Below, piece after piece: positions 25,269 to 34,504 of a stretch of DNA of 64,000 nucleotides. The DNA comes from Paenibacillus puerhi (lineage in GTDB: Bacteria; Bacillota; Bacilli; Paenibacillales; NBRC-103111). How positions within the stretch are numbered: the stretch's first letter is position 1; the number at the start of each line of letters is the position of its first letter. The stretch lies in the NCBI RefSeq assembly GCF_009846885.1, contig NZ_WUWM01000011.1, forward strand, positions 62,001 to 126,000, written 5' to 3'. The translations under genes were made by a program, and so were the position numbers. The notes below the pieces were generated by a model. It ran no database searches. It worked only from the letters and a program-made list of their open reading frames with translations, and was not told the DNA's origin.

Positions 25269-25847
25269 CTATTCGCTGAAGTTGAGTACATGCTTGTTTT
25301 TCATAAAATAATCAAAGCCCGAATATAACGTGATGATTGCAGCGACCCAGCTTGCAATCAAATCGAAGCGGAAATCGATAAATGCAAACGGGAAGTTATT
25401 GATAAGCAGGGCAATAATCGCCGTGATCTGAACGGCCGTTTTCCATTTGCCCCACTTGCTGGCCGCCATGACGATCCCTTCGAGCAAGGCGATCTGGCGC
25501 AGCCCCGTCACCGCAAACTCGCGGCTGATGATCACGATCGCAATCCACGCATCCAGCTTGCCCATCTCCACCAGGGAGATGAGCACAGCAGATACGAGCA
25601 GCTTATCCGCGAGCGGATCGAGCAGCTTGCCTAGGTTCGTAACAAGCTTGCGCTTTCTGGCAATATAACCGTCGAGACTGTCCGTACTCGCCGCAATAAT
25701 GAAGATCAGCGCTGCGATGATCTGATTATAGGTGATCGTAAATTGCTCTATGCGTACATGTGGAAACTTCACGTTGACGAGCAGGAAAAACATGATAATG
25801 GGAACTAGAAAAATTCTCGCCACCGTAATCCGGTTGGCTAGGTTCAT
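25269..25847 (-). CDS. pgsA: CDP-diacylglycerol--glycerol-3-phosphate 3-phosphatidyltransferase
   Basis: An integral membrane enzyme of 192 residues making phosphatidylglycerol phosphate for phosphatidylglycerol synthesis. The CDP-alcohol phosphotransferase motif D-x2-DG-x2-AR-x8-G-x3-D-x3-D is visible, running from DSLDGYIAR to LLDPLADK. Several membrane helices are evident. It overlaps rimO by 4 bases. Confidence 0.97.
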   Translation of the reverse strand: MNLANRITVARIFLVPIIMFFLLVNVKFPHVRIEQFTITYNQIIAALIFIIAASTDSLDGYIARKRKLVTNLGKLLDPLADKLLVSAVLISLVEMGKLDAWIAIVIISREFAVTGLRQIALLEGIVMAASKWGKWKTAVQITAIIALLINNFPFAFIDFRFDLIASWVAAIITLYSGFDYFMKNKHVLNFSE

Positions 25848-27172
25848 GCCACAACCTCCCCGGATAAATCAAACTCGAACGAGTGGGTAACGCGTACCTT
25901 GGCGATGGTGCCGATCTGAAGCCCGGCTCCCGTGGCAAATACCTCGCCGTCAATCTCCGGAGCATCGAACTGCGAACGTCCGACATAAACGTCGTTGCGT
26001 CCGTCATATTTCTCGATCAGAACATCAATCACTTGTCCGATCTTGCTGCTGTTACGCTCGTTGGAAATTTCCCGCTGGATCTCCATAAGAACGTTGGCCC
26101 GGTAATCCTTCACGCTCTCCTTGATTTGATCCGGCAGTCTTGACGCCGGCGTGTCATCTTCCTTGGAGTACGTAAATACGCCAAGCCGGTCGAACTGCAC
26201 CTCGCGGACAAAAGCCTTGAGATTCTCAAAGTCCTGCTCCGTCTCGCCCGGAAAACCGACGATCAGTGAGGTTCTCAGCGACACGCCAGGTATCCGCTCG
26301 CGAATTCTGCGGACCAGCTCGCGCGTATCGCGCTGACGGCCCGGACGGCGCATCCGCTTGAGGATGCTGTCCTCGCTATGCTGCAGCGGCATGTCGATAT
26401 ACTTGCAAATCTTCGGGTTGGAAGCAATCGTGTCGATCAGCTCATCCGTAAAAAAGCCAGGGTAGGCATAGTGAAGCCGCACCCATTCGACCCCTTCCAC
26501 TTCACTGACGCGGTTCATCAGCGTAGGCAGCATGTAGGAATCGTAAATGTCCGCCCCGTAGTTCGTGGAATCCTGAGCAATCAGGCTGATCTCCTTGACG
26601 CCTTGCGAGGCAAGCTGTGCGACCTCGTCAAGTATGGATTCCATGCTGCGGCTGCGGAATTTCCCGCGCATAAGCGGGATGCTGCAGAACGTACAGGCAT
26701 TGTCGCAGCCCTCGGCAATCTTGACATAAGCCGTATATCGGGGAGTCGATACCCGGCGCGGCAGCTTCTTATCGTAGTTGAACACGGGATTGCCGATAAG
26801 TATTGGTCTCTTGCCGGCCAGCGCGTCATCAATAATGTCATTGATCTTATCAAAATCGCCGGTGCCGACAATCCCGTCGATCTCCGGCATCTCGTTCATC
26901 AATTCTTTCTTATAGCGCTGAGTCAAGCATCCCGAGACGATCAACGCCTTCAGATTCGCTGTTTCCTTCAGCTCCGCCATATCAAGAATCGTATTGACCG
27001 ATTCTTCTTTCGCTGCGTCGATAAATCCGCACGTATTCACGATAATAATCGTTGCATCTTCCTTGTCGGCTACGAGCTGATAGCCGCGTTCGTGAACCAG
27101 CCCGGACATAATCTCGGAGTCTACGAGATTTTTTTCACAGCCCAGCGTTACAACCTTGACTTTCTCTGTCAT
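25844..27172 (-). CDS. rimO: Ribosomal protein S12 methylthiotransferase RimO
   Basis: A radical SAM methylthiotransferase of 442 residues that modifies an aspartate of ribosomal protein S12. The UPF0004 domain starts with VVTLGCEKNLVDSE, the radical SAM CxxxCxxC is in EGCDNACTFCSIPLMRG, and a TRAM domain ends the protein. The ATG at 27172 follows GGAGGAAGAAC. It is distinguished from MiaB (12179) by the VTLGCEKN and IPLMRG motifs. Confidence 0.97.
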   Translation of the reverse strand: MTEKVKVVTLGCEKNLVDSEIMSGLVHERGYQLVADKEDATIIIVNTCGFIDAAKEESVNTILDMAELKETANLKALIVSGCLTQRYKKELMNEMPEIDGIVGTGDFDKINDIIDDALAGKRPILIGNPVFNYDKKLPRRVSTPRYTAYVKIAEGCDNACTFCSIPLMRGKFRSRSMESILDEVAQLASQGVKEISLIAQDSTNYGADIYDSYMLPTLMNRVSEVEGVEWVRLHYAYPGFFTDELIDTIASNPKICKYIDMPLQHSEDSILKRMRRPGRQRDTRELVRRIRERIPGVSLRTSLIVGFPGETEQDFENLKAFVREVQFDRLGVFTYSKEDDTPASRLPDQIKESVKDYRANVLMEIQREISNERNSSKIGQVIDVLIEKYDGRNDVYVGRSQFDAPEIDGEVFATGAGLQIGTIAKVRVTHSFEFDLSGEVVA

Positions 27173-27262
27173 GTTCTTCCTCCAAAACGGCTTCATGCCT
27201 TTTACTTCTGAACGTTTGTACCAAGTATAATATAACCTCTTGAAGAGTGTCAAAACTCGCGA

Positions 27263-27294
27263 AATAACCTTGCAGCCCTCGGCGCAAGGTTATT
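27263..27294 (-). terminator. Hairpin terminator after yajQ
   Basis: Perfect 11-bp arms AATAACCTTGC / GCAAGGTTATT with a 10-base loop. The T tract after it on the minus strand is short, so efficiency is uncertain. Confidence 0.65.
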
Positions 27295-27321
27295 CACCCC
27301 ATCCGGCCCTATTCGTCCGGA

Positions 27322-27813
27322 CTAGCGGAAATTGATGAATTGCAGCTCAAGCGGCAAGTCAGCTTTGCGTAGAAGCTGGATGACCTGCTGAAGATCGTCC
27401 TTGTTTTTTCCGGTCACCCGAATTTGATCGCCTTGAATTTGACTTTTCACCTTCAGCTTGGAGTCGCGGATCATGATGTTTATTTTCTTAGCGTTATCCT
27501 GATCGACCCCTTGCTTAACCTTGATGCGTTGACGCACGGTGCTGCCTGCAGCGGACTCCACCTTGCCGTACTCCAGGTTTTTCAACGAAATTCCCCGTTT
27601 GGCCATCTTCGATTGGAGGATATCCAGTACGTTTTGAAGCTTGAAGTCGTCATCGGAGACGACGATCAGCTCTTCCTTCTCCAGCACAATGCTGCTCTTG
27701 CTGTTCTTGAAGTCGAACCTCGTGGCAATTTCTTTCTCCGCCTGACTGATCGCATTGTTCATCTCCTGCATGTCGAGCTTCGATACGATGTCGAAAGAAC
27801 TTTCACTACTCAT
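27322..27813 (-). CDS. yajQ: YajQ family nucleotide-binding protein
   Basis: A 163-residue protein of the YajQ/UPF0234 family with two ferredoxin-like domains. It begins [17 protein letters not shown] and includes [12 protein letters not shown] and [19 protein letters not shown], typical of the family. Members bind cyclic di-GMP or nucleotides in some bacteria. It lies between rodZ and rimO on the same strand. Confidence 0.93.
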   Translation of the reverse strand: MSSESSFDIVSKLDMQEMNNAISQAEKEIATRFDFKNSKSSIVLEKEELIVVSDDDFKLQNVLDILQSKMAKRGISLKNLEYGKVESAAGSTVRQRIKVKQGVDQDNAKKINIMIRDSKLKVKSQIQGDQIRVTGKNKDDLQQVIQLLRKADLPLELQFINFR

Positions 27814-27927
27814 GGTTATTGCACCCTTCCGTCTCCATTTTATCTAATCCCTTGCATGGTTCCTATTCTAGCAAAAAGGACACCCGCTGCACAAAGGCAT
27901 CGCATGTCCGTCCTCTCCATTATTTCA

Positions 27928-28797
27928 TTAGCCCTGCGATTTTTGCAAGTCCACCTGCAGATTTTTCACATTGGCCTGATCTCCGACCGGGAATGTTTGC
28001 CCGTTGATCGTAATTTCTACGGCGCTAGCCTTGCCGAAGCGCAAGGCGGCCGAATCCGCGAGCTCCCAGCTTTTGGTTTCGCCGTTTTTCAACAGCCCTT
28101 CGAACAACTGCTCCCGAGATGCGCTCAAAGCGTCGATCTTCATCCAGCATTGATCTCCGGTTACCGTCACTTCGATCTTCAGTTTATCTACTCCGCTGAC
28201 TTCATAATAGTCGATGCCCCGCTCGCTTTTGGCCAGCTTGACTTCATTCTGCGGAGGAGGAGGCGCGGGTAGCTGCACGGGCGGTGTCTGAGTCTCCCCG
28301 CCCGGAGTTGCCTGATACGTGGCCCCGGATGCCGTGAGCTGACCGGAGGGTTCGATTTTATCCGTTATTTTCTTCGGCAAATCCTCGCTGGCGTCGCTCG
28401 TTCCCTTATAGTTGATACTCATGAAATAGTAGATAATCCCCAAGATAAGCACTATAAAAGAAATGACCATAATATTGGAAGCCCATTTGCCTATCCGCTC
28501 GGTGTTGCGAAGCGCGCCCGTCCGCTTGGTCCTGATCGCCGGTTCGCTCGGCTCAGGCTCTGCCTGCGGGATAACGTTCTGATACATATTCACAACTTCA
28601 TTGGGATCCAAGTCTACGGCTTCGGCATAGCTCTTAATAAATGCCCGCACATAAAAATTGCCGGGGAGCACCTTGTAGTTCCCCTCTTCGATCGCTTCCA
28701 GATAGCGCTTGCGGATTTTGGTCACTTCCTGGAGATCGTCGAGCGATATTTTTTTGTCCAATCTCGCCTTTCTCAATAGCTGACCAAGATCAGTCAC
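27928..28797 (-). CDS. rodZ: RodZ-like helix-turn-helix membrane protein (YmfM)
   Basis: A 289-residue protein with a cytoplasmic HTH_25 domain (residues 1-70, DLGQLLRKARLDKKISLDDL), a basic linker, one membrane helix (about 108-128) and an outer C-terminal DUF4115 domain with a Pro-rich linker before it. RodZ links MreB to the rod-shape wall machinery. A second GTG at 28797 with GGAAGGGTGA upstream is the best start; a GTG three codons earlier overlaps the site. It follows ymfK, as in Bacillus. Confidence 0.92.
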   Translation of the reverse strand: MTDLGQLLRKARLDKKISLDDLQEVTKIRKRYLEAIEEGNYKVLPGNFYVRAFIKSYAEAVDLDPNEVVNMYQNVIPQAEPEPSEPAIRTKRTGALRNTERIGKWASNIMVISFIVLILGIIYYFMSINYKGTSDASEDLPKKITDKIEPSGQLTASGATYQATPGGETQTPPVQLPAPPPPQNEVKLAKSERGIDYYEVSGVDKLKIEVTVTGDQCWMKIDALSASREQLFEGLLKNGETKSWELADSAALRFGKASAVEITINGQTFPVGDQANVKNLQVDLQKSQG

Positions 28798-28857
28798 GCC
28801 AGTCACCCTTCCGATTATGTGTCGTTAAACTGTAGGCTCTCCAAAACCAGAGCCGAT

Positions 28858-29643
28858 TCAATAGCTATCGAAGCCTCCCGTAAACGATTCGTACGAAATC
28901 TCTTCGTCCGGAGTCGTACGAAGCTCGACGATGCAGTCAAAGTCTTCATACGTATACTGGGATTCGCGAATAAAAATATCAGGATGCTCAATGACTTTCG
29001 TTGAGGGCATAGCCATGATCTCCTGAAGGAGACTGTGGTGCTTTTCGTTGGAACGCAGAGTCGAGACGATGCCATCGATAATAAAAACGTTATTGGCATT
29101 CATTTCATCCTCAGACAGCTGGCTCCGCACGGTTTGGCGCAGCAGGGTCGACGACACGAACGTCCAGCGCTTATTGGCGCATACGCTTCCCGCAATGATC
29201 GATTCGGTTTTGCCTACGCGCGGCATTCCACGCAGACCGACCACGTGATTGCCTTCCCGCTTAAAAACCTCGCCTAGAAAATCGACCAGCAGTCCGAGCT
29301 CATCCCTCGTAAACCGGAACGTTTTTTTGTCATCCGAATCTCTTTCGATATACCGGCCATGCCGGACAGCCAAAATATCCACGAGCTTCGGCGTACGAAG
29401 AGCCGTTAGCGTTATATTATCCACTTTCCTTAACATTTTACCCATAAGTTCCACTTTTTCTTCATCCCGGGTCTGCAGAAGCATCCCCCGCGTCCGGTCC
29501 TCGACCCCATTGATCGTCACGATATTAATATCAAGCATCCCCATCAGAGAAGCGATATCCCCAAGCAAGCCGGGACGGTTTTTATGTATACGGTATTCCA
29601 TATACCATTGCTTCATTTCATTGGTTTCAAATCCATTCATCAT
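28858..29643 (-). CDS. ymfK: YmfK family protein (DUF3388), ACT-like domain plus P-loop-like segment
   Basis: A 261-residue protein with an N-terminal ACT-like region (WYMEYRIHKNRPGLLGDIA, residues 12-90) and a C-terminal part with GMPRVGKTESIIAGS near residue 150, a Walker A-like loop. It matches the conserved Bacillus YmfK of unknown function. The ATG at 29643 follows GGAG at 8 bases. It lies between the lipoprotein gene and rodZ. Confidence 0.87.
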   Translation of the reverse strand: MMNGFETNEMKQWYMEYRIHKNRPGLLGDIASLMGMLDINIVTINGVEDRTRGMLLQTRDEEKVELMGKMLRKVDNITLTALRTPKLVDILAVRHGRYIERDSDDKKTFRFTRDELGLLVDFLGEVFKREGNHVVGLRGMPRVGKTESIIAGSVCANKRWTFVSSTLLRQTVRSQLSEDEMNANNVFIIDGIVSTLRSNEKHHSLLQEIMAMPSTKVIEHPDIFIRESQYTYEDFDCIVELRTTPDEEISYESFTGGFDSY

Positions 29644-29727
29644 AGTGTAAACTCCGATCCGGTTGAATTTGGGGCTAGACAATTATTCTACAATATTCGA
29701 TGAAATCCTCCCGGATACGACGGGAAT

Positions 29728-30567
29728 TTATAAATTCTTGAGGATACGGAACTCCCTTTCCTCGTATGACTTTAGTCCCGGGCTCCAAGCCCCTGTGCTG
29801 AACGTGTGCTGAAGCGAAAGCAATACCTCGTTCCACTGAAGATCGACCGTCGTATTGTTCATATCCACTACGGAGGCATGCGTCGCCCGAAGCCGCTGCA
29901 GCTGAGCAGCGTCTAGCGGAGCAAAGCCTACCACCCAAGCGGGCTTATGAGCTTTTACCGCAAATTGAAACTGTTGAACCCATCCCTCCGCATCCGCCAG
30001 ATGAACCGTTTCCGCTTCTTCGGCGGGCGCCCAGTCCGACGGGATGGGATAGGCGGAAGTCGTAACCCATTCGATAGGGCGTCCGGTTACAATCTGCTGA
30101 CGCACCCATTCCTCCCATTCGCTGCGCAGCCTGTCTTCCTGCACGGCTTTGAGAACGATATGTGAGCCTTTCACCGTCAAGGTATTGCGCAATATTCGGT
30201 CATCCAGCAGCAGCCATTTGCGTTCAGGTATGTCCTCGGCCAAAGGCAGCGTCGTCTGTACCAGATTATGACCTGCCACGAAAATATAGTCATAGGAGCT
30301 TGATCGGATCTTATCCAGCTGCTCGCTCGTCAAGACCGTTACATCCGGCAGCCATTCAAAGGCGAGCTGCTTCGTATTCCGCCATTCCGACAATGCATTC
30401 TGCAGTCTCTGTCTCGCATCGGCGGACAAGGCCGGATCGGTGACGACAAGAAGCGAGGATTTGCTTTGCAGAAGCGCCGGATCAATCTTCGGAATCTGCT
30501 TGCCGCATGCCGTGCATAGAATAAGCAGCAAGCCGAGTAGAACTCCATAACGAAATAATGACTTCAT
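29728..30567 (-). CDS. Predicted lipoprotein, unknown function
   Basis: A 279-residue protein with a lipoprotein signal: hydrophobic LFRYGVLLGLLLILCTAC, with the Cys as the lipidation site in the lipobox LCTAC. The mature part alternates strands and helices like a BMP/periplasmic-binding protein domain (SSSYDYIFVAGHNLVQ, KAHKPAWVVGFAPLD). I cannot name a ligand. The start is ambiguous among three ATGs; 30567 has GAGGG at 11 bases. It interrupts the ymfJ-ymfK order found in Bacillus, so it may be a Paenibacillaceae addition. Confidence 0.78.
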   Translation of the reverse strand: MKSLFRYGVLLGLLLILCTACGKQIPKIDPALLQSKSSLLVVTDPALSADARQRLQNALSEWRNTKQLAFEWLPDVTVLTSEQLDKIRSSSYDYIFVAGHNLVQTTLPLAEDIPERKWLLLDDRILRNTLTVKGSHIVLKAVQEDRLRSEWEEWVRQQIVTGRPIEWVTTSAYPIPSDWAPAEEAETVHLADAEGWVQQFQFAVKAHKPAWVVGFAPLDAAQLQRLRATHASVVDMNNTTVDLQWNEVLLSLQHTFSTGAWSPGLKSYEEREFRILKNL

Positions 30568-30737
30568 GTGATTCATTACCCTCATTTCCTAAAGCGCTAA
30601 AGAGAACGTATTTCGCGAGAGGCGCCCGACGGCTCCATCTCATCTCTCTTAGTATAAACGTTTGCCCGGGTCAATCCAAGCCTGCTGCGCAGGAAAAGCC
30701 TCCTGGTAAGAGGAGGCCGTTAAGAATGACATTATAA

Positions 30738-30992
30738 TTAATTATTGGCTTTGGCCAGCTTGACCATCGTCGAAGCGAGCGCCTTACGCTCCTGCTCATC
30801 GGCCACATCCCACAATTCTTTGAGCACACGCTCTTCCTTGTTCTCCGGGTCGACCTTATCGGACAAAAACTCGCCGATTTGCAAGGCTAGCTTGGAGATG
30901 GTTTCTTCGCTCATGCCCGCTTTCTCCGCTTGTTCAACGCGCTCGCCTAAAAATTCTTTCCACCGGTCGAAAATTTTAAGTACCGTTGCCAT
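30738..30992 (-). CDS. ymfJ: YmfJ family protein (DUF3243)
   Basis: An 84-residue helical protein beginning MATVLKIFDRWKEFLGERV and containing LQIGEFLSDKVDP, the DUF3243 pattern. Function unknown. GGGAGG precedes the ATG. It lies between ymfI and the lipoprotein gene, matching the ymf cluster of Bacillus. Confidence 0.92.
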   Translation of the reverse strand: MATVLKIFDRWKEFLGERVEQAEKAGMSEETISKLALQIGEFLSDKVDPENKEERVLKELWDVADEQERKALASTMVKLAKANN

Positions 30993-31067
30993 GTTGAATT
31001 CCTCCCTCAGAAGTTTTGGACCTTACAAGGGTTAGAATTCGCAGAAGGCAGCGTCTTTATGCAATGC

Positions 31068-31826
31068 TTAAGTATGCCAGCCGCCGTTGGGGCTTATGAT
31101 CTGCCCGGTAATATAGCCAGATTCCGGCAAAGCCAGGAAGTAAACAAGCGAGGCAACTTCATCGGGCTGTCCAAATCTTCCCGCCGGGATATCATTCTCC
31201 ATGGCAGCCTTTTCCTCTTCGTCGAAGCCTGACATCATCATCGTTTCTACCGCCCCAGGAGCTACTGCGTTGACGGTTACGCCGGAAGGCGCCAGCTCCT
31301 TAGCCAGCGCTTTGGTGAAGGCATTCATGCCGCCCTTGGACGTCGAATAAGCGACCTCGCAGGAAGCGCCCGACATCCCCCAGATAGAGGATACATTGAT
31401 GATGCGCCCGTACTTCTGCGCCACCATGGCAGGCATAAATTGACGGGTCATGAGGAACATGCCCTTCAGGTTGATGCTCATGACGTCGTCCCATTCCTCC
31501 TCCGTCACATCAGTCAGCATCCCGTAATGGGAAATACCGGCGTTGTTGACCAGAATATCAGGTATGAGTCCATGCTGCTCTAGCTTTTCTTTCATCCGGC
31601 CGATCTGCTCCTGCGACCGCAGGTCGGCGGTTACCGTAAGTACTCGGGCTCCGTAACGCATGCACTGGCGCGCGGTTTCATTGGCAGCCTCATGCGATTG
31701 AAGATAGTGGATGACTACATTCATCCCTACAGAGGCAAAGCGGCGGGCGATCGCAGCGCCGATGCCGCGGCTCGCCCCCGTAATAAGCACCGTTTGCTCG
31801 GTGAAGGATTTACCGGATGACATCAT
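31068..31826 (-). CDS. ymfI: EF-P 5-aminopentanone reductase (YmfI), SDR family
   Basis: A short-chain dehydrogenase of 252 residues. The cofactor motif TGASRGIG lies near residue 15, NNAG near 90 and the catalytic YSTSK near 155. In B. subtilis, YmfI reduces a 5-aminopentanone group on elongation factor P to the final 5-aminopentanol. The same position after two M16 genes supports this over fatty-acid FabG. The start at 31826 overlaps the ymfH stop by 4 bases, and GAGGAAAA precedes it. Confidence 0.88.
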   Translation of the reverse strand: MMSSGKSFTEQTVLITGASRGIGAAIARRFASVGMNVVIHYLQSHEAANETARQCMRYGARVLTVTADLRSQEQIGRMKEKLEQHGLIPDILVNNAGISHYGMLTDVTEEEWDDVMSINLKGMFLMTRQFMPAMVAQKYGRIINVSSIWGMSGASCEVAYSTSKGGMNAFTKALAKELAPSGVTVNAVAPGAVETMMMSGFDEEEKAAMENDIPAGRFGQPDEVASLVYFLALPESGYITGQIISPNGGWHT

Positions 31827-33109
31827 TTTTCCTCGCTTTGGACAATAGAAGCCGCCATCTGGTTCCAATCGAAGTGACTGGAGAGCAGCCCATTAATCTC
31901 CTCCAGCGTCAGCTCCTCGTATACGGGCAGCACATCGAACAAGTCCGCGTCCTTGAACCGATATTTCGTGAATTCATTGGCAATCGCCTCGGGCGAGTTG
32001 AGCTGCCGCAGAAAAGCACCGATTTTCTTCTTCTTGCTCCGCTCAAAGTCTTCTCGATTTAACCCCTTAGTCTTTACCTTGTCGATCTCTTCCTGAATGC
32101 GGGCGATCAATTGCTCCGGGTCCTTCGTATCGCCGCCCAGTACGGAGAACGCATACTGCTCCGATATATTGTATTCCGATCCGAAATTGTCGGAGATCAG
32201 CTCATCGTCGTACAGCTTCTGGTAAATGGCGGAGCTCGGGCTAAGCAACGCGTCCAGCAGCACCTTCATCCCCAGCTCCCGCCTCAGCATGTCGCGGCCG
32301 CGCAGCGGCTGCTCCGGTTCCTTGCAGCCGAACAAACATTTGGGCACCGATACGGGCAGCTTTGTCGTTTTGCGCGGCTGCTTGACCGTAGGCGGTTCTT
32401 GAGCGAACAGGCGGTGAATGTCACCCTGCGGCTTGAATGTTTTGGACGCCTGGTTGCTGCGGACAAGCTCCATGATTTCCTCGGGTTCAACCCCGCCGAC
32501 GATAAACAAGCACATGTTGGTCGGATGATAAAAGGTATGGTAGCATTCATACAGCATGTCTTTGGTAATCTGGCCAATCGATGCGATCGTGCCCGCTATA
32601 TCGATATGGACGGGATGAACATGATACATCGTTTCGATCAGACCGAAGTAGGAGCGCCAGTCCGGATTGTCGGCATACATGTTGATCTCCTGGCCGATAA
32701 TCCCCTTCTCCTTCTCCACATTTTCATCCGTAAAATACGGATTCTGAACAAAATCGATCAGCGTCGTCAGGTTTTCACGTATCTGGCTTGTAGCGGAGAA
32801 CAGATACGCCGTCCGGTCAAAGCTGGTAAAGGCGTTGGCGGACGCTCCCTGAGCAGCGAATACCGAGAAGATGTCTCCCGTCGGCTCTTCAAACATTTTG
32901 TGCTCCAGGAAATGGGCAATTCCGTCGGGAACTTTTTGTTCCGGCTGCCCTTCCACCCGGAAATGATTGTCGATCGAGCCGTATTTGGTCGAGAACGTGG
33001 CATAGGTTTTCTGAAAGCCGGGCTTCGGCAGGATGTATACGGTGAGGCCGTTAGGCAGCTGCTCCGTGTACAGCGTTTCTTTCACTTGCGGATAAGGGAT
33101 GCTCTGCAT
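31823..33109 (-). CDS. ymfH: M16 family protein YmfH (EF-P modification associated)
   Basis: A 428-residue member of the M16 metallopeptidase family with an intact zinc motif HFLEH near residue 86, followed by a downstream EKGIIGQEI glutamate. Members of this pair act with YmfF and are linked to EF-P modification in B. subtilis. It directly follows ymfF with no gap and overlaps ymfI by 4 bases. It is probably the catalytic partner of the pair, which is inference. Confidence 0.9.
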   Translation of the reverse strand: MQSIPYPQVKETLYTEQLPNGLTVYILPKPGFQKTYATFSTKYGSIDNHFRVEGQPEQKVPDGIAHFLEHKMFEEPTGDIFSVFAAQGASANAFTSFDRTAYLFSATSQIRENLTTLIDFVQNPYFTDENVEKEKGIIGQEINMYADNPDWRSYFGLIETMYHVHPVHIDIAGTIASIGQITKDMLYECYHTFYHPTNMCLFIVGGVEPEEIMELVRSNQASKTFKPQGDIHRLFAQEPPTVKQPRKTTKLPVSVPKCLFGCKEPEQPLRGRDMLRRELGMKVLLDALLSPSSAIYQKLYDDELISDNFGSEYNISEQYAFSVLGGDTKDPEQLIARIQEEIDKVKTKGLNREDFERSKKKKIGAFLRQLNSPEAIANEFTKYRFKDADLFDVLPVYEELTLEEINGLLSSHFDWNQMAASIVQSEEK

Positions 33110-34393
33110 TTATTGTCCCCCCTTGCTATCGGTCAAAAAGTAAATGGTATCGAGCGCTACCCGATCCGCCATGTCCTGAATATGAGCCGGCGTCGTGTTC
33201 TCGATGGCTTGGATTAGGGTCGGAACCGTCCGTTCGGCCCCTGAAAGCCGATTGTTGAAATCGAACGCGATCAGCTCGAAAGCCGAATCCTGCAGCTCCC
33301 GCAGGTGGCCTGTAATCATCGCTTTTGTCTGCTGCAGCTCCGTTTCACTAATCCGGCCTTCTTTCATCGCCTGAAGCTGCTCCTTGATAATCGCGACGGC
33401 TTTCTCGTAATTCGCTATTTCTATGCCCGATTGGATCGTCAATATCCCTTTATGTCCATCCAAACGGGAGGATGCGTAGTAAGCCAGACTTGCCTTCTCG
33501 CGCACATTCGTGAACAGCTTGGCATGCGGGTATCCCCCGAGAATGCCGTTGTACATCAAAGCGGCCGGATACGTATCGTCTCCATACGAGGTAGGAATGC
33601 GGAGCCCCATGTTCAGCTTGCCCTGATTCACATCCAGGCGCTCGACCACTTCCTTTACTTCGTGCACTTGGCGATGATCCGCCTTGAGGTTATACGCCGT
33701 CTCTTCTGTCCGCTCGATGACAAAATACTGCGAGACCAGAGGCAGCACGTCTTCCAGCGTAGTATCGCCGACGACATAAATATCAATCGGCGCTTGCTTC
33801 AGCCAGCTTCCGTAAGCAGCGCTCAAGGACGAATCATCGAGTCCTGCGAGATCCTCAATCTTCCCCAGCGGATGGAGACGATACGGCTCCCCGCTGCACA
33901 TTTCCTCTATGCAGCGCTCGGCCGCATAACGGATTTTATCATTTATGATGGCCTCCAGCTTTTTCCGAACGGTTGCTTTTTCGGTCTCGATGTACTTCCG
34001 AACGAGCTTCCCGTCCTCCCGGGCCGGTTGGGTTACGGCTTCGCCGAGAAACTGCAAGGCCTGCCCCAGCAGCGACTCGGGGCTGGAGACAAAGTCATCA
34101 TGAATAACATCCATACGGAATTGGACCATCTGGTAGTCGCCGCGCTTGTATACATCAAAGCCAAAGCCGGCGCCGTACAAGTCATCCAGCCGTTCGCGGA
34201 ACTGCTTGGTTTCCGGATACGACTTGCTTCCACGGCGCAGTACAAAAGGAATCAGAGCCGTTGAAGTAACCGAATCCTCCTCTAAGGGACGACCGACATA
34301 CGCCGAAATCGCAAAGGTTTTAAACTGATCGGTGGGCAGGACGTGCACGCGAACTCCGCGAACGGTTCCACGCTCGAATTGTATCTCTTTCAT
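33110..34393 (-). CDS. ymfF: M16 family protein YmfF, degenerate zinc site
   Basis: A 427-residue M16-like protein in which the HxxEH motif is absent; the aligned region reads LIPFVLRRGSKSYPET. It therefore probably serves as the non-catalytic half of a heterodimer with YmfH, as in PqqL- or MPP-like pairs. The start is uncertain: ATG 34393 (GAGAGGAG at 11 bases) or ATG 34417 (AAGGCGG at 7). It is the first gene of the ymfF-ymfH-ymfI set, after the sleB terminator. Confidence 0.88.
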   Translation of the reverse strand: MKEIQFERGTVRGVRVHVLPTDQFKTFAISAYVGRPLEEDSVTSTALIPFVLRRGSKSYPETKQFRERLDDLYGAGFGFDVYKRGDYQMVQFRMDVIHDDFVSSPESLLGQALQFLGEAVTQPAREDGKLVRKYIETEKATVRKKLEAIINDKIRYAAERCIEEMCSGEPYRLHPLGKIEDLAGLDDSSLSAAYGSWLKQAPIDIYVVGDTTLEDVLPLVSQYFVIERTEETAYNLKADHRQVHEVKEVVERLDVNQGKLNMGLRIPTSYGDDTYPAALMYNGILGGYPHAKLFTNVREKASLAYYASSRLDGHKGILTIQSGIEIANYEKAVAIIKEQLQAMKEGRISETELQQTKAMITGHLRELQDSAFELIAFDFNNRLSGAERTVPTLIQAIENTTPAHIQDMADRVALDTIYFLTDSKGGQ

Positions 34394-34465
34394 TGCCGCA
34401 ACAACTCCTCTCGACATCGCAATACCGCCTTTCCGGTTCTGTTCCATTATATTCCTCCAGAAACA

Positions 34466-34497
34466 GAAGAAGCAACCGCATGAACGGTTACTTCTTC
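34466..34497 (-). terminator. Terminator after sleB
   Basis: 13-bp arms GAAGAAGTAACCG / CGGTTGCTTCTTC (one wobble) with a 6-base loop, and a TGTTTCTGG tail on the minus strand. Confidence 0.75.
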
Positions 34498-34504
34498 GCC
34501 CTGC

